Under the pieces are notes generated by a model, which was not told the DNA's origin, ran no database searches, and saw only the letters and a list, made by a program, of their open reading frames with translations. A stretch of DNA of 64,000 nucleotides from Zarea fungicola. Its lineage: Eukaryota; Ascomycota; Sordariomycetes; Hypocreales; Cordycipitaceae. Each line of letters opens with the position of its first letter. Positions within the stretch are counted from its first letter, which is position 1. The stretch covers positions 62,001 to 126,000 of the forward strand of contig FWCC01000094.1 in assembly GCA_900169235.1 (NCBI GenBank), in the 5' to 3' direction. The translations under genes and the position numbers were made by a program. Of the stretch, positions 1 to 10,864 are shown piece after piece.

Positions 1-1
1 C

Positions 2-739
2 CACCTTGCCAACCGGAGGTTTATACATCATGGTTTGGAGTCGAAACTTTGTATACCCAAAGTCAAGTCGCAGCAGGTTTATAACCCCTACTTCCAATTC
101 TGGGAGTGGTCTTGCCGTTCACTAGAATGGTGCGGCCCCTGTACCTCGTCGGAGAGGGTTGCCACGAGCCACCATGTGTTGCCAATATTCATGCATCATT
201 TCGGATGCGCTGTACCTTCTCATGAGAGCTTACAGATGCTAAAAATCTTGGCCGAGGGCCGTGATATTGTAGACATGGGCTCTGGGAATGGGTACTGGAC
301 CTACATGCTGAGGGCATATGGGGTCAAAACACACCCAGTAGATAATATGCAAAGTACATGGCGAGTCTCCTGGATTGACGATACAACAGTATCAGACGGC
401 GTTAAGTGGTTTACGCAGCATGCAAATGGTAAGCAGATGCTCCTATTGATTGTCTACCCTATTGTTCGAGGTGGTGTCCATGGCAGAGAAGGAGCCTTTA
501 CAAGGAATCTCGTCAATGCATACGCTGGTGATACTATAGCTGTAGTTGGAACGCAGAATGGAAATGGCTATACTGGCTTCAAGGATATGACCATGGCCGA
601 ATATATGGCAAGGGAGCAGCCGCACTGGACCAAGGTCGTCCAGATTCCGCTACCTAGCTTTTGCGGCAAAGACGAAGCACTCTTTGTATTCCAGAGGGGC
701 GACCGCGCCTCATATTTAGGAGAAGATAGAAAACAATAG
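2..739 (+). CDS. SAM-dependent methyltransferase-like protein, 5' end outside window
   Basis: The reading frame is open from base 2 to the TAG at 737-739, so this is the C-terminal part of a gene that starts left of the window; the first in-window codons show no convincing ATG in this frame. The visible segment contains DMGSGNGYW, a good match to motif I (the SAM-binding glycine loop) of Rossmann-fold class I methyltransferases. It lies after a fungal-type lead-in with NPYFQFWEW and a CGPCTSSER stretch. The rest has alternating strands and helices ending in FVFQRGD. The substrate cannot be told from sequence; related fungal proteins are, to my knowledge, uncharacterised. The next gene downstream is on the same strand about 580 bp away, with no sign of co-transcription. 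I am confident of coding status, moderately confident of the methyltransferase fold, and make no claim about substrate. Confidence 0.7.
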   Translation, partial: HLANRRFIHHGLESKLCIPKVKSQQVYNPYFQFWEWSCRSLEWCGPCTSSERVATSHHVLPIFMHHFGCAVPSHESLQMLKILAEGRDIVDMGSGNGYWTYMLRAYGVKTHPVDNMQSTWRVSWIDDTTVSDGVKWFTQHANGKQMLLLIVYPIVRGGVHGREGAFTRNLVNAYAGDTIAVVGTQNGNGYTGFKDMTMAEYMAREQPHWTKVVQIPLPSFCGKDEALFVFQRGDRASYLGEDRKQ

Positions 740-1315
740 ATGAACAGTAGAAGAGTTTCCGGTCTTTATGTGACGCCACCATCTTAATGTCAGCAGAATA
801 GTTGCGTAGGTGCTATTGGGGTGAGTCAGATCAGAGTCGATATATTGAGGACTAGCTTCTGCCTTGGGCTTCTTGCCAGCTTACCATACAACGGATCAAA
901 GTCCATCACGTCTGAGTTACGATGAGAATCATTAGGTGGATGGATTTTAGGCCTAACTCGGCAATAAGGAAAATGAATAGCAATGGCCCTGACAAGGATA
1001 TCATTTTAGTCGCCCCACTTTTGGGTTGCACAAGGCGTTTTTGAAGTTATTAATAAAAAGGCAACGCGTGTGATATGGAGGGGCTGTTGCATTTACCAGC
1101 CACTCGCTTTCTGCTATACTTCAGGCTCGCTTTCCTTTACCACCAAATCACTCGCTCTACGGAGTACTCCTTACAAACTTGATTTTTTTTTGAGCGATTG
1201 CGCGGGTCCTAGGACAACCTCAAATCTAACTACAAGAATTTTCGCTGATCCCAGCTTTTCCATTTCTCTTGGCTGCACCACCACCTTCGACCCCGCTTCG
1301 CAATTCCTGGTCACA
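740..1315. other. Intergenic region and presumed annexin promoter
   Basis: No gene is supported here. The frame of the following annexin is open upstream to about base 1070, but that segment reads like untranslated leader, not conserved protein. An exact TACGGAGTA (1158-1166) lies in the leader, one of several copies in this window. Confidence 0.6.
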
Positions 1316-3703
1316 ATGTCCCTAGCAGTACACGGGGAGCGGCGCCGTGATAAATCGAGGTCCAGGTCTCGTGACAGGCGACCCAAAGACGAAACCGAGC
1401 GAGAGCCAAAGCCGTACATTGACCTGCAAGAATCAAGCCACGGATACTTGGACGACAGTTACGTCGACAGTTACGTCGACAGTTATGGCGACAGGTATGA
1501 TGACAAATACAGCAAGCAGGACAGCCGACGTCTTCCATATCCGTCGGAGAGTAGCCATGATATTACTCTTCCCGGATCTCAATCTCTCTATCAATACGAT
1601 AATCAACGTCGTTCTTACAAAGAGAAGGTTTCCCGGCCGGAATCGCCAGGGTTGAAACACGTTCCCGGATCTTTCCCAGCAGACGAGGACAATTCTCGCC
1701 GGAGCGACAACGACGATCACTATAAGACTCGCAGGGAGCTGAGAGAGCCGAAGTACAGTAGATCCGATGACTATGGATATAATGAAAAAAGAGAGAGCCG
1801 ATACGTCGATTCAAAGCGCGAAAAGCAGGATAGGAATGATGCCAGCGATGAGCGGCTCAGATATCTACCCCAGAAGTACAGCCAGAATTACGAGAACCAC
1901 AACAATAGCAAAAAGATGACTCTGCGCCGACATGATGATTCTGATGACGAAGACTTGACGTATGGCGTTCCACCGCCGCCTGGTCCTCACATAAGCCCTC
2001 CACCGACGTTTGGGAGCTACATCCCCAGTTCAAATGCCGGAGGCGGACGCAGTTCCAAGTACAAAGATGATTACGAGGAAAGAAGGCGCACTCAGAGCCC
2101 CGAGAAAGACGAAAAGCTATCAAGGAAATCAACGAGTGACCCATACCGGGAGTACACAGAGGGCCCAAAAAACTCCAAGACGAATGCCCTTACCGTCGAC
2201 GCTTCACGACGCACTAGAGATCGCTCCCGTGACGGGAGGCGTGACGCTTCACCCGGTCCAGGTCTCTTAACGGCTGAACCGGACAAGCATGCTCGTGATA
2301 GGTCTCGGGACAGGTCAGGCGACAGGCGATCATCCAAACGCGATTCTTCGCCTCTACCACCAACAGCTCGAATGTCATCTCTTACCGTTGATACTAAACG
2401 CCCTGTCAGCATGTCGCTGGCGGCGGCCCCAGGATCGCCCCTACTAGAGTCCTACCATGGAACCTATCAAGACTGCTCTCCAATGCCATCTCCGCTTCTT
2501 CTTGCGTCTCAGTCTGTACATGAAGCCCCGAGGATTGTAGAGGCACTCTCTCCACTCAATTCTGACGGTGAAGGTGACGGAAAGAAGCGCAGCCGTAGGG
2601 CTCGTTTCCATGACCCAGAGGATATTGCTTCACGATTGGCACGTGCATTAAAAGGCGATAAGCCCCCAGATACAGAGCCTCTCATTGAAATTTTGCCCAG
2701 CTTATCCCACGACCAAGTTATGGAGCTACGTGCAGAATACAAGCGGATTGTGAAGACGGGTTCCGAGCGCAAAGGAGTTAATGTTGCAAAGCATATCCGA
2801 GCACGGCTCAAGGATGAGGATCCTATGCTCATGAAGGCATGTTATTCGGTAGCTCTTGGAATGTGGGAGAGCGAGGCATATTGGGCAAACTTTTGGTATC
2901 AGGGAGACAAAACTCGCCGTGAACTGCTCATTGAAACACTCATGGGACGTTCAAATGAGGAAGTACGCCATATCAAGGATGCATTTACCGACAAGAAGTA
3001 CGACAACAGTCTTGCAAAATGCATGAAGACCGAACTGAAGGAAGATAAATTCAAGAAAGCAATATTGACAGTTCTGGAAGAACGGCGTATGGAAGACTTC
3101 GACCACTACGGACACCCAGTCCCGCTAGACCACATATTGATCGAGCGTGATGCTGATGAGCTGAGAAAGGCGGTCAAGGCTGAGAAGGGAGGTGAAAGTC
3201 TGATGATCGGCATTGTTTTGCAGCGGAGCGACTCTCATCTGCGAGCGGTGCTGAAAGAATATGAGCGCCACTACAGAGGAAACTTTGCACGCGAGGCGCT
3301 TAAGAAGAGCGGCAATCTTGTGGTATGTCTGCTAATGCCACGCTGGGCAAACTCCCTGCTATTGTCTAACTTTGTTATATAGGGTGAATTACTCGCCCAC
3401 ATTCTGAATGGCGTAATCAATCGGCCTGTGAGAGATGCACTTCTGCTGCACCATGCGCTAACTGCATCGCGCAAGGACAACCTACGCCGTGAGCTTCTTG
3501 TATCTCGCCTTGTTCGATATCACTGGGATCCAGCGCATATGCAAGCGATCAAGAAGGCGTACAGCGAAAGGTACGGCCGCGAACTTCAAGACGCAGTCCG
3601 TGATGCAACTAGTGGAGAATGGGGCGTGTTTTGTTTGGAGTTATGTATTGCACGAATGCCTAATCATGTTCGACGCATTGAGCGAGTCAGCGCGGGTCGT
3701 TGA
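1316..3703 (+). CDS. Annexin with long charged N-terminal extension (fungal type)
   Basis: Two exons, 1316-3322 and 3383-3703, predict 775 residues. The 60-nt intron has a GTATGT donor, a TCTAAC branch and a TATAG acceptor, and is phase 0. I chose ATG 1316 (MSLAVHGERRR) because the upstream in-frame stretch looks like leader. Residues 1 to about 430 are disordered, rich in Arg, Ser, Asp and Tyr, with a small tandem repeat DSYVDSYVDSYGD. From about residue 437 the protein is an annexin core of four helical repeats. Repeat 2 has the hallmark LMGRSNEEVRHIKDAF; repeat 4 has RLVRYHW and AYSERYG. Annexins bind acidic phospholipids, usually through calcium held by GxGT loops. The repeat-1 loop reads KGDKPPDTE and the canonical GxGT-38-D/E pattern is not evident, so calcium-independent binding is possible. 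It resembles the divergent annexin class reported in Aspergillus (the ANXC4 kind), recalled and not checked. It ends 74 bp from the convergent Rqc2 gene. Confidence 0.88.
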
Positions 3704-3777
3704 ATCATGACTTCCTTTCCTGACGGGATCGTGCAATTGTATTTAATTCCATGACAAAAATTTGCGTCTTTATTAAC

Positions 3778-6700
3778 TTATTTGTTTTTCTTGCCTCCCT
3801 TGGCATGATTCTTTCCGCCTCCAGAGCTACGTGTCGATGCACTGTTGCCCGAACTGCCACCAGCCACGATGAGACGAACTCTGCCAGCAGGGACAGTGTT
3901 GACCATCTCTTCTGGTTTCATGGCCTTGATTAGTTCCACTTCTCGAGGCCACATCTTCTCGGTATCCATGCTCGTGCTATCCACGGCCCCCTTCCTTCCC
4001 GCGTCAGCCCTCAGTCGCTCCAAAATTTCTTTTACTGCCTTTCCCTTCCTTACCGCACCAGGTTGCAATTTGACTTTGTACTTGCATCGTCCAAGCGCAG
4101 CCCATGGAGCGCACATAATAACAGCCTCGATAATCTCATCACCAGGGCGCGGTGATCCGATAAGAACATCGATCGATACTGGTTTGTCCTCTTTGTCATC
4201 TTCTTCAGGACCATTGAAAATAGCCTGTCGTTTTTCTTCATGTTCAGCAACTTCTTTTTGTTTCCGTTCATGTTGTGCAAGGCGCCGCGCTTTTTCTTGT
4301 TTTTGTTCTTCTTCACGCTGACTCTTTGCTTGAGCTTGAGCTTCCGCCTTTTGTTTACCCGCAGCAGCACCAATGAGAGCCTCGGCAGCAGAACGATCCT
4401 CCTGGTCCTGATCCTTGTATCTAGAAGCAATCTTTCTGGCCTTATTTTTCTGACCTCTTTTTGGCTTCTTCAAGCCAGATGAGATGTCACCTTTCAGGGC
4501 CTGTACTGATGTTATGGTGGGAGTGGTAGAGGCCTCGATTGTTTCGGTGGCTGCTTCGGTGCCGTCTGGAGCTTCGATACCTTGTTCGTTCTGATTATTA
4601 CCTTCCATGGAAGCCGCTTTTCGCACGATTTGCTCGTCATTCATAGTCTTCATGTCATTTTGATGCGTCATGCCTTTCGCTTGGTTCTGTGCCTGAAGAG
4701 GATTACCACGAATATCATCCTCTACGTCTTCTTCCTCCTCCTCAGCAGCTTCAGAGTCTCTGGCAGTGTGTTCTCCATCTACATCAGCCGACAAACCCTC
4801 ATCATCGCGAGATGAAGTCGTTCTGGCATTTCCTTCAGATACGCTCTCCGCTGCAGCATGCTCCTGAATGCGGTGCTTTGTGTGATTGGCCTTGCTTTCA
4901 TCACTGATTTTAAACATCAAACTGAGACCGAGAACCAACTGTCCGGGAGGAAGAAAATTCTTCTCTCCGCTGATAGCAAAATTTCCAGGCAGTAGCAAAT
5001 CTCCAGTGGGACTTGACTTGGAGACTTGATTTGCATTGACCCACCAAGCACCAATACCTGCTTTGGAATCCCACGCCTCGGATGAGCAGATGCTAAACTG
5101 TCCTGCTTGGGAGAGTGTAGCTGGTGGGACTGGGGCATCTGCAGAGCCAACCGCATTCTTAATGACCACCACTGCAGCATTCTTTGCGTCAGCATGGCAG
5201 TAAACATCGCCGCGTCGCAGATGACGTCGATAGAGAATTTCGGCTTGCGAACTATCCTTCGCTCCAATAATTAGGTAGCCATCAGAGGAAATGAACCAGT
5301 AAAACTTTTCAAACCACATTAAATTTCGAATAGGCTGCAAAAGTGCTTTCTCCTGGGTTAGAGCCTTCTTCAGGTCGTGCTTGATCTTTTGCTCTGTACT
5401 TTTGATTGCCTTGTCAGCCTGCAGTTGAGTCTTTCCCTCCTTCACAACAGCAGTTTTGCGCTGATCATAATATTCCCGAGCATTGCTCCACGGGCTCAAG
5501 TTTAGTAGCACTTCGACAGTAATTGATTTGTCTGCGTTTTGTGGTTCGTTGTTGCCGCTGTCAATAGGATCTTCGCCTTCTTCACCACTTTCGTCCGTTT
5601 CGAAAGGGTCTCCGTCTTCGCTTTCACCATCTCCTTCGCTCAAGCGAATAGAGATAGCGTTTTCGGCCAAATTTAACGGCAGACATATCATAGTCGCCAC
5701 ATAATTTTTCTTCTTCTTTTCCCTTTCGACCAACTTCCCAATATCTACCCAATCCATTCCCTGATCGAGAAGACCATTAATAGAATCTATAGCTTCCTGA
5801 ACACGTTCGACATTGGCTTCGATAGCGGCGGCCTTGCGAAAGTTCTGAGACTGTGCATCTTGCAATCCCTTGAGTCTGTTTTCTTGATCCTTCTTTGCTA
5901 GCTCTAGCTTCCTGTGTGCTGCTGCTTCTCTTTCAATCAAACGACTTTCCAGCCTTTGTCCTTCCAAGGATGAAAAAAACTCATCCACCGTTCGATTATA
6001 GCCATCAAACCGTAAAACTTCGATGCCGTTGTTCATTTCAAATTTTTTTGGCATAAATGGGTGGAAATCATCGTATAATAAACCACCTCGTGTCTCGCCA
6101 CTGGGGTTCTGGTTTCCTTGTGTCGATTCTTCAATAAGGCTTTTTGCGAAGATGTAGCCAGTGCATGTGGGAGTGGACGTTATGGAGTCAACGAGGTCTT
6201 TTGCTTTCTGTAAGTATTCTGTCAGATTACAAACGAGACCTTGGCTCTCCAGAATCGTCTCTAGCTTGAGAGTTACGTCGAAGTCATGCTCATGCAGAAT
6301 ATGTTCTACCAGGATTGGAGGTAACTCTGTAATGGACACAGCTAAACATTTTCGAAGAATATCAACCTGTTTTGGGGTTGCCTTTGAACTGGCTGTTTTC
6401 GTTGTAGTTGCCTTTTTGACAGCCGCGACCAGTGCTGCTCGAACTCTGTCCTGCGAGATACTTGGTGTTCCAAGGAAATTCTGTCTACACTCCAGAGAAT
6501 ACTGCAACCCAACATTCTGTGGTTCTTGCCCTTCTCCTTCAGCTACATTTCTGTATAAAGCGAGTATCTTTAGATTCGAGTCGGCGAGAATAACGTTGCC
6601 GCTCTGTACACGCACTGTTAGCAGGCCAAACAAGCCTCTTTCATATTGTTGTGACTCTTCCTACCGCAAAGAACTCGAGAAATAATCTGTACTGTCCATC

Positions 6701-7087
6701 GCTAAACTGGAGCTCAAGAATTCGGTCCGTTCCGATCTGAGAAACGGAGGTAAGACGGCGTGTCTTGAGGAATTTGCGAAGTCTGGTGGCAAAGGCAGAC
6801 GGCGTTCCTGCTGTAGCACGAGAGAATTCGGTGGTGTGACACCGAAAACCAATATCAATGAGCAACTGTTTCTTGGTATCAGGCTTGGAAAATTTGAATA
6901 GTAGTATTTTGGTCGAAAGATCGTAGATATTCGCGACTCGGAGCGAAGACAGGCTTTGATTTAGCTCGTGCGCGATGACCTGTTAACTCGGGTGAGATTG
7001 ATGAGTTAGCGGATGAGAAGATAATACCGCAGGTCAAAATGTGGCAAGTGGTACCTTGACATCAAGAGAAGAGAATCTTTGCTTCAT
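3778..7087 (-). CDS. rqc2: Ribosome quality control complex subunit 2 (Rqc2/Tae2, NEMF family)
   Basis: Three exons on the minus strand (7087-7055, 6979-6665, 6603-3778) give 1057 residues, typical for the family. Rqc2 binds 60S subunits carrying stalled nascent chains, recruits the ligase Ltn1, and in yeast directs CAT-tail addition. The first exon encodes only MKQRFSSLDVK, the invariant family start. The NFACT-N domain follows with VANIYDLSTK and IGTDRI. Asp9 and the Asp96-Arg97 pair match the yeast residues needed for CAT-tailing. A long coiled-coil middle (roughly 320-420) precedes the NFACT-R/DUF814 domain (WFEKFYWFISSDGYLIIGAKD). An acidic and basic low-complexity linker comes next, and the C-terminal NFACT-C domain ends near GRVRLIVAGG with a Lys-rich tail. 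Both introns (75 and 61 nt) are phase 0 with GTACCA/ACAG and GTAGGA/ACAG borders. Most of the coding sequence lies in one long exon. Identification is strong. Confidence 0.95.
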
Positions 7088-9420
7088 ATTGAAAGTATTA
7101 TCACTAACAAGAAGTCGATAGCAGCAAAGCGACGTCTGTCAATTTGTGCCCTGTGGTTTCTTGTCTCTAATAATTAGTGTAAAACCGAAACCAAAACGTG
7201 GGGCAAAATTACGGCATGGCGGGGTAGCAATATGTCGCTCCGGACATCTACATCTGATGTCACGTGTGTACTGCGGGTAAGAGCAGATAGCTTTAAGTAA
7301 AAAGGGTAATAAAGTAACTTTTTAACTGAATCGAAACAAAGTTATAACGTAGCATACAGTCCTGTACGCGGAGAGGGTAGAGAATGGGGTCCTTTGTGCT
7401 ACATAGGTATGCAGTCGCCATTCTGGACCGTATAGCAATTCCATCCTCGACGGTGCTACTGAGCTGTAAGCATATATAGTTTGCGCTATGTAGCTAGCGC
7501 ATTCAACAGTCAATGATATATTACAGTCATTGAGAAATTATTTGGGGGGATAAGACTCGCTGTAGCTACTAGTTAGAATTGGAGTTCTGTTAAGTGCAGA
7601 GGATGTAGATTCAATTTTCCTGTCGCAGTCCAGAGCTGGTTTGCGGAAAAGCTCCGCAGTTTGTCCTAACCACTACTGACTGACTGCTCAATAGACAGCG
7701 AATAGAAATCTACTGTGTATGGAGTACTCGTACGGGGTATTTGTGGCAAAACAAAGAAAGCCCCATAGTTACTGTACGGAGCACTGCCATGTCTATTTAA
7801 TAGGTTTACACGGGAGCCGAGACACTCCCAAATTAGTGCCGTGCGACGTCCATCAAGTTCTGTATTTACAATAGTACTTACTTTAACAATACCCATATGT
7901 ACACTAACACGCACCGTATGTACTGTAATACTTACAAAAGAAGAAAGTTATGTACAAAACACTGATTGCATTGTCAAGCTTGTGACAACGATGGTTCGGG
8001 AAGCCAGGCGCCAAGCCGAGTCTTCTGGCCTGATTGTTGCCGTAGCAACTGTTGTAGTGTACACGCGGGTCGGTGCGCGATCAGACGCGTCCTGCTCCAC
8101 TAGGGACGACAACGGGGGCGTGGCTTTTCACTCAGCTTCATAGGGGTGACGGCGCCATAACAAGATTGATGTTCAGAACATGCACTGGCGCCGAAGAAGG
8201 TAATATTCTCAATCCGTATTCTACAACAATTGACGTTCAACTTTCTACAATTCACAACCGATAAATATATGGGCATATGAGTCTAGCCGCCGCTGGGCAC
8301 TGTAATTTTTCGGGCTTCAAAAGGCAGGCTATGTACCAGGCTGCCAGGGAAAAGAAAAAAAACCTACTGATTTTAATAAACACGAGAGAAGGGGGCTTTT
8401 GTGGCTAGCACAATCCACATGGTTTGTGCAAGGACAGCGGCAACCCGGGGCAAGCAATAATGCCTGAGTACATGGATAGGTACAGATGTACATACTGAGC
8501 AAGTTCCGAATGAGTGGGGTCAGTCAAGACACTGACTGCACTCTGTGTAGACAAAGCAATTGTATAAATTTAGACGTATTGGTGAGCTGAAGCGACCCAA
8601 CTGCAACCATGTACTTAACATGTGGGCTTGGACAATTAAGTGTACCCAACCTACTCTGTAGCACTTTTAAGGTATCAACGGAATATTATTAAGCCAATTC
8701 TCGGTTGTCAAACCAAGGGGCCAGCAGTGATTACCTCGGTTCCTTTGCCCGAAGCCAGCGCACCTACTACGTAACTGCTTGAATTCGTGGCACCATTTAA
8801 CTTTGCCTGGCGTCTCCGCTTTTCTGAAGGTCGAACGGAGCACCAAGTTACCAACTTGCCAGCAAATGAAACTGTACGTGTGGTTGGGCCCAAAGTACAT
8901 GCACCCCCTTTTGTTTACCATCTGCCTACTCCGTACGAATACCTGGTTTGTCACACCCAGTCAGATTGTAAAAGAAGGGCCAGGGGTTGCTCGAGCCGGG
9001 CCCCTCTCGGCTGTGCCGCTGCAAGTTTAGAGGCGGCATTGTATTGAGGAGGCGCACCGGCTGGTGGGACTTGCCCTCAAGCTATTCCAATTTGGCAAAC
9101 AGTAAACAAAAGCCCTGTCTTTGTAAACACAGGCCGTCGATCAACTGTAGAGCCCCAAGCAACGTTAGGCCTAATCCCCGTGTCCCCCAGTCCTCAAAAA
9201 CCAACGTTCTGCTGCATCCATCAATCAATCCTACTTCTTCTCCTCCACTACCTCTGGACAAATCATCACCACTCTCGAAAGAAAAGATTTCAACGAGGAT
9301 TTCTACCCTCTCTTTTCTTCACCCTCATCTTCGACTTTTGTTCCAAAGACAAAAGCCAGAGGACTTCTTGTCATCCTTTCGTGCTAGTTACGGAAGGTTG
9401 TGAGAAGATTCTCTCGCTAG
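7088..9420. other. Non-coding stretch between rqc2 and hexA
   Basis: About 2.3 kb with only short overlapping reading frames and no recognisable domain. It contains the rqc2 promoter at the left. A TACTCCGTA lies at 8928-8936, and near-matches to this motif at about 7718-7728 and 7774-7780. A C/T-rich segment at about 9185-9400 looks like the 5' leader of hexA. I see no tRNA, repeat array or transposon ends. Confidence 0.5.
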
Positions 9421-10864
9421 GCAAAGGTCGCAAATCTGGACTTTGAAGCCCGCGTCCCCGTGCCTTTCAGCATCTTCCCCTCGACCTACCGGGATACCGA
9501 GTCACAGACAACTACCCAGACTCACCAGGAGGTTGATATCAATCTCCCCAACAAGCAACCAGCCGGACGGGAAGGCCAGTACTCTTCTCACAAGTACAAC
9601 GAGGAAGAAGTCCGTTTTACCCGTGAAGAAGATCTTCGCCGCCGTCCCGGTTTCCAGTCGGAGCAGTACATCACGGAAGAGCACAGGTAGGCAATTCCAA
9701 GTCTTCTCCTCTCTGTGCTTTCCCACATGTCCCATGACGTCTCCCCTATTCGTGCAAGCCTTGCTGGACCGGGACTGCGTTCGGTTTTGTCAGACCTGCG
9801 GTGAAGCGATGGGCCATGGACCTTGAGCCCGATTTAGTTGCTGCCCCAAAAACTGCTCGAAAGCGGAGACCTTCGGCTGCATGCTAACAATGTTTTACTA
9901 GACCCGCACATACCGAGTACACTGACACTCGCATCGAGGTCGACACTCACCGCCAACCTTTTGGGAGCCCAATTGATAACATTGAGCGTGAATATCGCGA
10001 GCGCTACCGTCCTCGATACAACACCACAGTAGACGCTCCTCAGGCTTACCAGACCGAGCACATCCACGTCGACGAGTACACCGTTGACAGAAAATCTTCG
10101 CTTCCCACTCAAAAGGAAGAAATCAGACTAGCAGAAGACAACTTTGAGCCCTACCATTTCAGTCGTGCTGATCAAAAGTCCAAGATGGGTTACTACGACG
10201 AAGACGGTATGCTTTATTCCATAACCACGCTGCTACGTAAACTCAATGGCTAACTGTTCTACTTTTAGGCCATTACCACTCTTTTCGCCAAGGCATGCAC
10301 AAGCTTGCGGATCGTGTTGTCCACCCACGTGGCCACCATCATGAGGAGCATATTGACGTCGAGATCCGTGAAGGTCCTGCTCCTGTTGCACGCCGCAGCT
10401 CTGAAGCCAGCCAGTACCTGCCTAACACTGTAACCATCCCTTGTCACCACATCCGCATCGGTGACTTCTTGATGTTGCAGGGTCGCCCTTGCCAGGTCAT
10501 TCGCATATCTACCTCTTCTGCTACCGGCCAATACCGCTATCTTGGTGTTGATCTGTTCACCCGCCAGCTGCATGAGGAGTCCTCATTCGTCTCCAACCCT
10601 GCCCCCAGCGTTGTTGTGCAGACAATGCTTGGGCCTATTTTCAAACAGTATCGTGTGCTGGATCTGCAAGGCGGCAATATCGTCGCCATGACCGAGACTG
10701 GTGATGTCAAACAGAGTCTCTCTGTCATCGACCAGTCCAACCTTTGGACTCGTCTCAGCAAAGCTTTTGAGTCGGGCCGCGGCAGCGTTCGTGTCCTCGT
10801 CCTGAACGACAATGGTCGTGAGCTAGCCGTCGACATGAAGGTCATTCACGGCTCTCGCCTGTAA
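9421..10864 (+). CDS. hexA: Woronin body major protein HexA/HEX-1, N-terminus unresolved
   Basis: HEX-1 self-assembles into the hexagonal core of the Woronin body, which is made inside peroxisomes and plugs septal pores after injury. The core (exon 10269-10864) has the eIF5A-like fold with TVTIPCHHIRIGD, QGRPCQVIRIS and GSVRVLVLNDNG, and ends in SRL, a peroxisomal type 1 signal. Upstream exons are 9902-10206, with a GTATGC donor and TTTTAG acceptor (intron 10207-10268), and 9421 (or 9471)-9686, joined across a 215-nt intron (9687-9901, branch GCTAAC) in matching phase. They extend the frame with an acidic, Arg/His/Tyr-rich extension as in long fungal HexA forms. That extension has no ATG before 10185, where MGYYDEDG matches the start of Neurospora HEX-1 and gives a 205-residue short form. 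A possible first exon is ATG AAA CT at 8866-8873 with a GTACGT donor, spliced to 9471 in phase; this is speculative. The core identity is certain; the start is not. Confidence 0.93.

Noticed and set aside
1070..1315. In-frame N-terminal extension of the annexin from 1070
   Set aside because: The residues read like translated leader, and the family-like charged start begins at the ATG at 1316.
4050..4430. Lys/Asn-rich minus-strand frame inside rqc2
   Set aside because: It is an out-of-frame shadow of the low-complexity part of rqc2.
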